From positions 1 to 32,176 of IMG/VR virus record IMGVR_UViG_3300045541_000097: a stretch of DNA of 32,176 nt. One strand, 5' to 3'. Below the pieces are notes generated by a model, which made no database searches, was not told the origin of the DNA, and worked only from the letters and a program-made list of their open reading frames with translations. The stretch's first letter is position 1, and every line of letters begins with the position of its first letter. Positions 28,149 to 32,176 of this stretch are shown here, one piece after another. Made by a program: the position numbers and the translations under genes. The stretch is from a virus.

Positions 28149-28597
28149 TTCTCGATCTCCGAAACTTACCGACTCGCCAAATGACACGCGAGGAAACCGA
28201 AGCGTTCTTGACTCTGATGATGATTACCAAGAACGAGGCAGGGCAAGATTTGCCCGATGGCTCCATCGAGCAGATTCTCGATGGGTTGGTCTCGTTTAAG
28301 ATCATCACTGGAAGACTGAAAGCTATCTATCCAGATGTCAAAGTGGCAACGCACCGCTGTATCTCTATCTGCTGTGCGCTGGCTGATAATCCCGGCATCT
28401 GTGTCATGTGGGCTTACCTGCTTGCTGTCATGCGAAAGGAACTTGGCCGAGCTGTCACGGATGACGACCTTTTCACTTCCGGCCCATTCGGGCTTGGTGT
28501 TCCGTCCAAAGAGTCATTCAGACAGGTGTGGCTGTCACAGAAAGACGGTGGAAGCAACAAACTCAATACCAGAGCACCTTGGCCAATCCTCCCATGA
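28145..28597 (+). CDS. Hypothetical helical protein
   Basis: A 150-residue protein (starts MILDLRNLPTRQMTREETEA). It is mostly helical, with a moderately hydrophobic Cys-rich stretch (HRCISICCALADNPGICVMW, about 64-83) and a Gly-rich end (SGPFGLGVPSKESF). The family is not recognised. ATGA overlaps on both sides place it in the oxygenase unit. Confidence 0.6.
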   Translation: MILDLRNLPTRQMTREETEAFLTLMMITKNEAGQDLPDGSIEQILDGLVSFKIITGRLKAIYPDVKVATHRCISICCALADNPGICVMWAYLLAVMRKELGRAVTDDDLFTSGPFGLGVPSKESFRQVWLSQKDGGSNKLNTRAPWPILP

Positions 28598-29118
28598 ACA
28601 TTTCAGATTTCATTCGCGTTTACGACGACATCGTTCCCGGCGATGTCTGCGACTCTCTTATCGAGTTGTTTGAGTCGAGAACACCCGAGGTTCACGACAC
28701 ACCCGGCTACAAGTTTCATCAGGTCAACTTGATGGCGGGGGATGACATCACCCCCGGCGTTGATCTGGTGCAGCGTGTGATTCCGCTCATTGATCTTTAC
28801 ATGCAGGATGTCGGATTTTACGGCAACCCGCTCCCGCTCACGCACTTCGAGGATGTTCGCATCAAGCGATACACTCCCGGCGGGGAATTCAAGATGCACG
28901 TCGATGTCAACGATCACGCTTCCGCACGTCGAGCATTGATCTTTATTGTGTATCTGAACGACAACGACGGGGATACGTTCTTTCCTCACGGCGGGGTGAG
29001 AGTCCAGCCAAAGAAAGGGCGTGTGGCAATCTTCCCTCCGTTCTGGATGTTTCCACATTCAGGCACACCCCCAACAACCACGAAATACATTGCCATGAGT
29101 GCAGTGCATTACACCTGA
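28594..29118 (+). CDS. 2-oxoglutarate/Fe(II) oxygenase, prolyl 4-hydroxylase-like
   Basis: A 174-residue protein with the full facial triad: His102 and Asp104 (KMHVDVN) and His155 (MFPHSG), and Lys164 (TTTKYI) in the 2-oxoglutarate-binding position. LIFIVYLNDNDGDTFFP and PKKGRVAIFPPFW are conserved family blocks. Phage members hydroxylate proteins or, in some cases, modified bases; the substrate here is unknown. A role in further oxidising a 7-deazaguanine base is conceivable but speculative, as the gene is 18 kb from that cassette. It ends 2 nt before an exact palindrome. Confidence 0.88.
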   Translation: MNISDFIRVYDDIVPGDVCDSLIELFESRTPEVHDTPGYKFHQVNLMAGDDITPGVDLVQRVIPLIDLYMQDVGFYGNPLPLTHFEDVRIKRYTPGGEFKMHVDVNDHASARRALIFIVYLNDNDGDTFFPHGGVRVQPKKGRVAIFPPFWMFPHSGTPPTTTKYIAMSAVHYT

Positions 29119-29120
29119 AT

Positions 29121-29136
29121 TTGCAACCGGTTGCAA
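29121..29136. repeat. 16-bp palindrome, exact copy (fills gene junction)
   Basis: Starts 2 nt after the oxygenase stop; its last base is the A of ATG 29136, so the junction consists of almost nothing else. Confidence 0.95.
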
Positions 29137-29339
29137 TGAGCGCCATACCTTACATAGAACCGTGTCCGGCGAAAGCCCTCCCTATGTGGATGTATCGAGG
29201 GGCTATGACCGTAGTGCAAACAATCCCATACGCTGACAGATATGCTCTACTCTGTCATAAGCTCAGCAAGCAGTGGAACCAGCCCCACCCGCTTGAGTTG
29301 CCAGAAAATAGTGCTGGTGTCGAGTTAAAAGCGGCGTAG
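29136..29339 (+). CDS. Hypothetical protein
   Basis: A 67-residue protein (starts MSAIPYIEPCPAKALPMWMY). It is Pro/Met/Trp-rich at the start with a helix in the middle (YADRYALLCHKLSKQW). The family is not recognised. The start codon shares a base with the palindrome, and there is no Shine-Dalgarno site, so translation must be leader-independent or coupled. Confidence 0.55.
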   Translation: MSAIPYIEPCPAKALPMWMYRGAMTVVQTIPYADRYALLCHKLSKQWNQPHPLELPENSAGVELKAA

Positions 29340-29366
29340 TGTGATGGCGCAACAGAAAACAACGCC

Positions 29367-29705
29367 ATGACTAAAGACGAATACCAACGCTGGATTGCCG
29401 AAACCACCTCCGCTCGCGGAACGTGGAAACTTGACCAAATTCATTCCACCAAGGAGAACTTCCTTGCCTACAAACTGGTGGAAGGCTACGACGGTTTCTT
29501 TATCAGCATCAATAAGGGTCGTATCCATATTGGTGCTTTCAGAGGGGCGATTCCCCACATCGGAGAAGCTCTCTTTCACACCCACGGAGCGTGGGATGTC
29601 AACGCACGCGAGGACCGCGAGCGTTTGATCGAACGCGCTATTCTGCAAGTGGCGGGGGAGGCAATCCATCAAGTCATGTATCCATCAACACACGAACTCG
29701 CATGA
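29367..29705 (+). CDS. Hypothetical protein
   Basis: A 112-residue protein (starts MTKDEYQRWIAETTSARGTW), with an amphipathic helix, then beta strands (LAYKLVEGYDGFFISINKGRIHIG) and a C-terminal helix (EDRERLIERAILQVAGEAI). The family is not recognised. Its leader GCGCAACAGAAAACAAC is almost the same as that of the gene at 31491. It is coupled to the next gene by ATGA. Confidence 0.65.
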   Translation: MTKDEYQRWIAETTSARGTWKLDQIHSTKENFLAYKLVEGYDGFFISINKGRIHIGAFRGAIPHIGEALFHTHGAWDVNAREDRERLIERAILQVAGEAIHQVMYPSTHELA

Positions 29706-29917
29706 AGCTCAAAGCCTACATCACACACGAACTCAAAGCATTTCTGGTCAAGCCAGAGCACTACGATCCCGTGATCGCATCCATGAAGGATTGTCCTTGG
29801 GACAAGCCTGCTGACAGCATCGACAAGCTGGCAGTGCTGGAAGAAGTCAAAGAGAAGGTTCGCCTCCGTCTCGAAAAGACCGATCCAACCAACCCCGTCA
29901 TTGGTCTGCTGAAATGA
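29702..29917 (+). CDS. Hypothetical protein
   Basis: A 71-residue helical protein (starts MKLKAYITHELKAFLVKPEH) with a charged helix (KLAVLEEVKEKVRLRLEK). The family is not recognised. ATGA overlaps on both sides. Confidence 0.6.
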   Translation: MKLKAYITHELKAFLVKPEHYDPVIASMKDCPWDKPADSIDKLAVLEEVKEKVRLRLEKTDPTNPVIGLLK

Positions 29918-30543
29918 ATGCTTACCTCATCGCCATCTTCGACAAAGACCAACGGCTGAACCACGCTGATATTTGGTCAAGCCCCGAGTGGGAGCAAAGC
30001 CGATGCCTTCCTGACAAGTGGGTGTTCGTCGCATATCAGGTTCAAGGAAAGGATTTTGCAGAAGCCAGAAAGGTTCTGCTGGAAACAATCTCAAAACCTG
30101 AATGCCGATACAACTACCTGTGGCATTATCTCCCGTGGGACGAACGTCTGGCACATTTGCCGAAGATGGTTGATGCGGTAACATTCGAGGAAGTGATTGC
30201 CTACTTGGAAACGCAGCCAGATGACAAGCTGCTCAACCTTCAACTTGCAAGCGAAGACCCAGCCACGCTGGCTATCAAAGCGCGGGGGTTTGATGCAGCA
30301 TTCTTCCGAGAGAAATATGTCGAGGCGGGGAAGCTGGCGAAGTTCAAGAAGAACATTCCAGTGCCTCCCCTATACACAGAACTCATGGAGTCCGTGTTCA
30401 GGAACGTGCGGGAAATGCAGAACGACAACCAATACGGTTACTGCCGAGTCTCCGTTCTTTGGATGAAAGGTCTGCTCCAAGCTGTCTTGGCAGAAGAGGA
30501 TTTCTCCTGCTTGCAGTATTTCCTGCCAGAACTCAAAAAGTAG
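29914..30543 (+). CDS. Hypothetical protein
   Basis: A 209-residue protein (starts MNAYLIAIFDKDQRLNHADI), the largest orphan of the right arm. Features are an alpha/beta start, an aromatic middle (YNYLWHYLPWDERLAHLPK) and a helical C-terminal half (TELMESVFRNVREMQ, LWMKGLLQAVLAEEDF). No catalytic motif is recognised. It ends the 29367 unit and is followed by a hairpin and an exact palindrome. Confidence 0.65.
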   Translation: MNAYLIAIFDKDQRLNHADIWSSPEWEQSRCLPDKWVFVAYQVQGKDFAEARKVLLETISKPECRYNYLWHYLPWDERLAHLPKMVDAVTFEEVIAYLETQPDDKLLNLQLASEDPATLAIKARGFDAAFFREKYVEAGKLAKFKKNIPVPPLYTELMESVFRNVREMQNDNQYGYCRVSVLWMKGLLQAVLAEEDFSCLQYFLPELKK

Positions 30544-30578
30544 GGCGGGGTAAAACTACCGCACCATTCGCCATTTAG

Positions 30579-30615
30579 AATGCCCATTCCTTGTTACATG
30601 CAGGGGATGGGCATT
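30579..30615 (+). terminator. Long hairpin, probable transcription end
   Basis: AATGCCCATTCC (30579-30590) pairs with GGGATGGGCATT (30604-30615), 12 pairs with one wobble and a 13-nt loop. The T tract after it is weak (TCGCAT), so termination may be inefficient. A palindrome follows 12 nt later. Confidence 0.55.
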
Positions 30616-30627
30616 TCGCATATACGC

Positions 30628-30643
30628 TTGCAACCGGTTGCAA
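30628..30643. repeat. 16-bp palindrome, exact copy (before long spacer)
   Basis: Lies between the hairpin at 30579 and the 450-bp non-coding spacer. Confidence 0.95.
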
Positions 30644-31098
30644 ACTACCACACCAAGCACCCCACCAACAACCCATTTTCATAACTCTTACCGTAAAGGG
30701 AGAAACAATCTGTTGTCCTATAAAAAGGAGCCAAGGCGGGGGGAAAGGCCGGGAACCATATACCACTAATAGCGTAAGCATACATAAGCCAACACTCCCT
30801 ATACACTCCCCTATACACACTCAGATAACAGATATTCCAAACACAGGCCGGGGAAGACCATACACCATATAAGCACAAATACACATATAACCAATATACA
30901 CAGACAACTACAAAACTACCTATTCACACACATATCTCCTATTGAACGAATTATTCCAAAATATACCCTTTAGTCCAAAATATACACTCCAGTCCAGAAA
31001 CAGCCCACCTAAATCCTGACATTTATTCCCTATAAGGCTATATCAGGCTGGCAATCTCTGTCCACGCATAGTTAAACAATGTTCATGGATGAAAAAAG
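30644..31098. other. Purine-poor non-coding spacer with ATACAC repeats
   Basis: About 455 bp with no gene. The + strand is very low in G and rich in A, C and T. ATACAC occurs at 30801, 30813, 30860, 30879, 30896 and 30982, and TCCAAAATATAC twice near 30954 and 30974. Such skewed, repeat-bearing gaps can be replication origins or regulatory regions. No tRNA or clear promoter was seen. Confidence 0.5.
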
Positions 31099-31111
31099 AT
31101 GAAAATTCATG

Positions 31112-31127
31112 TTGCAACCGGTTGCAA
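31112..31127. repeat. 16-bp palindrome, exact copy (upstream of 31144)
   Basis: Lies 16 nt before ATG 31144; a second exact copy follows 223 bp after its end. Confidence 0.95.
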
Positions 31128-31143
31128 ATCAGGTATATTTACC

Positions 31144-31407
31144 ATGTCGAGAGCACCTGACCAGGTTTCAAAGCGTCGAGACAAGCTAGAATCGAGACTG
31201 GAGAATGACCAAATCTTGAATCTTAGCTCTGAAAGTGGTTCAAAGTCGTCCGTTCTAGCCAGAGGCGAAGCGGCACTACCTGTCATATTAGGAGTTCAGA
31301 TAAGGGAAATGATAGTTCAAATGTCAAAGTTCACCCCACACAAAGTTGCCTTGCAACCGGTTGCAAAAATGCTCCCCGATGTTGCAGGGATTTTCGTTGT
31401 CTGGTGA
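31144..31407 (+). CDS. Small basic protein between two palindromes
   Basis: An 87-residue protein (starts MSRAPDQVSKRRDKLESRLE). A charged N-terminal helix is followed by a Ser-rich stretch and a hydrophobic part (AALPVILGVQIREMIVQM) and ends VAGIFVVW. It has no family match. It carries one exact palindrome just upstream and another inside (31351-31366, read LQPVAK), an arrangement that would suit an autoregulated gene. There is no Shine-Dalgarno site; coding status is moderately supported. Confidence 0.45.
   Translation: MSRAPDQVSKRRDKLESRLENDQILNLSSESGSKSSVLARGEAALPVILGVQIREMIVQMSKFTPHKVALQPVAKMLPDVAGIFVVW
31351..31366. repeat. 16-bp palindrome, exact copy (inside 31144 gene)
   Basis: TTGCAACCGGTTGCAA read in frame as LQPVAK, the same frame as in the nuclease gene at 476. 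Confidence 0.95.
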
Positions 31408-31490
31408 CGGCGTTCACGAAATAGAGGAAAAGAGAGGTTGTGTCTAACGCTGGTGCGTGTAGTATGTAAGCGCAACAGAGAAACAACACC

Positions 31491-31880
31491 ATGAGCACAC
31501 TTGTAAACATCCTCAGAGAAGCAGCACTTCAAAAGCAAGCACAGGCACAGTCCCGCCTCGATAGCAAAGTTCCGCGATCAAAAGCAATCTGCCCCGAACT
31601 GGTTCAGCAGACAAAGTTCTACCGCATTCCTCAAGAGGCTGTGAAGGACTTCACGCAGCAAGCGGCTATTATGAACAGTGGAGACCTCAGCCACGTCACA
31701 GTCAACCACATCGACCACGGAGCTTCCTATCAGTTGTGTAAGCCCACCAACTTCCAAACTGACCACACGAATCAGGAAATGATTATGATCGAGATGCTTT
31801 GGTTCATCAAAGGCACGGAGGCTTGTGAGGGTTTCAAGAGCTTCCTTGATACATTCCGCAGGAACGCTATCCCGCTCTGA
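31491..31880 (+). CDS. Hypothetical protein
   Basis: A 129-residue protein (starts MSTLVNILREAALQKQAQAQ). A Gln-rich helix, a Lys/Arg segment, a middle with His/Asp (NHIDHGASYQLCKPTNFQTD) and a helical end. The family is not recognised. The leader GCGCAACAGAGAAACAAC matches that of the 29367 gene, and a TAGTAT about 30 nt upstream is a likely -10, so both may share one promoter type. Confidence 0.65.
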   Translation: MSTLVNILREAALQKQAQAQSRLDSKVPRSKAICPELVQQTKFYRIPQEAVKDFTQQAAIMNSGDLSHVTVNHIDHGASYQLCKPTNFQTDHTNQEMIMIEMLWFIKGTEACEGFKSFLDTFRRNAIPL

Positions 31881-31894
31881 CTCATACCTTCTAA

Positions 31895-31910
31895 ATGCAA
31901 CCGGTTGCAA
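31895..31910. repeat. 16-bp palindrome, 15/16 match (between genes)
   Basis: ATGCAACCGGTTGCAA, 14 nt after the previous stop and 31 nt before ATG 31942. Confidence 0.85.
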
Positions 31911-31941
31911 AAGAAACCAATTTCCCACGAATCTGAATCCC

Positions 31942-32176
31942 ATGAATCGAAATCCTGAAAAGCTCACTCTGGACGAAGCGATCCGTCGTATCCGTCTGCA
32001 ATGGAAAGGTGCCACGGTTGATAAGCTGTGCCACGGGCGGGTCCGTATCCGTGACTTGTCTGGTGGGCATGTGTCCGAGCGGGTGATGACCTATCACGAA
32101 GCTATTCAATGGGCACAGTTTCTCTCCCGCGATGGTCATACACTGCGAGGGAAAGACCACCCCGCCAAGCGATATG
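31942..32176 (+). CDS. Hypothetical protein (runs off the window)
   Basis: An open frame of 78 codons from ATG 31942 to the window edge without a stop. It starts MNRNPEKLTLDEAIRRIRLQ and continues as a mixed alpha/beta sequence (HGRVRIRDLSGGHVSERVM). Codon use is consistent with neighbouring genes. The family is not recognised and the C-terminus is missing. Confidence 0.6.
   Translation, partial: MNRNPEKLTLDEAIRRIRLQWKGATVDKLCHGRVRIRDLSGGHVSERVMTYHEAIQWAQFLSRDGHTLRGKDHPAKRY

Noticed and set aside
476-31910. CRISPR array or transposon ends
   Set aside because: The palindromes are single, widely and unevenly spaced, without spacers, direct target repeats or a transposase.
476-31910. Palindrome as a mere restriction site (contains CCGG and ACCGGT)
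   Set aside because: Conservation covers all 16 bases, and the CCGG centre is the part that varies most.
3-32176. Ribosomal RNA genes or integrase/att sites
   Set aside because: None seen; no tyrosine or serine integrase motifs occur in any plausible frame of the window.

Overview
The window looks like part of the genome of a tailed double-stranded DNA phage (Caudoviricetes). It has adjacent small and large terminase genes, a holin-like pair, recombination nucleases, densely packed short orphan genes that overlap by ATGA, homing-type HNH endonucleases, and its own tRNAs and a tmRNA. The host cannot be named from sequence. Most genes lack a Shine-Dalgarno site and instead have A/C-rich leaders or a -10 box that almost touches the ATG; one gene (22996) has a perfect GGAGG.

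Layout: (1) 1-1968, recombination nucleases: an SSB-like tail, an Hjc-like PD-(D/E)XK resolvase, a Cas4/RecB-like nuclease and a RuvC-like resolvase. (2) 2078-4654, a strongly codon-biased Ala/Lys-rich protein, a small orphan, and a holin-like pair. (3) 4675-10446, a DNA 7-deazaguanine modification cassette: ParB/methylase-type fusion with an eroded methylase half, a DpdA/TGT-like transglycosylase, a GAT-QueC fusion, QueD, QueE and FolE. This is the set associated with deoxyarchaeosine-type DNA in phages such as 9g. An HNH element has invaded the 3' end of queC and left a displaced queC tail at 8271-8339. (4) 10443-12610, terminase. (5) 12.6-15.65 kb, a 3-kb RNA gene region: initiator-type tRNA-Met, a tmRNA with a predicted 39-codon tag, a second HNH gene right behind it, an odd tRNA-Lys, about 0.8 kb of highly structured non-coding sequence, a tRNA-like domain and a small three-hairpin RNA. 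(6) 15.65-19.6 kb, two methyltransferases, a TARG1/DarG-like macro domain and a possible glycosyltransferase. (7) 19.7-23.2 kb, a second codon-biased low-complexity protein, a UvrD-like helicase with a leader peptide, and an isolated monocistronic gene. (8) 23.5-32.2 kb, some 20 small, mostly unrecognised accessory genes, a 2OG-Fe(II) oxygenase, a fragment resembling family A DNA polymerase, and a 450-bp purine-poor spacer.

The strongest unexplained signal is a 16-bp perfect palindrome, TTGCAACCGGTTGCAA. It occurs 11 times exactly and 8 more times with one or two substitutions, spread over the whole window. Most copies sit 1-3 nt after the stop codon that ends a gene cluster and/or directly before the next ATG; others lie inside genes. 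Degenerate copies overlap or adjoin strong promoters, once supplying the -35 box. It looks like the binding site of a genome-wide phage or host regulator, or a conserved RNA hairpin with a CCGG loop; its geometry resembles LacI-family operators and its distribution resembles phage stoperators.
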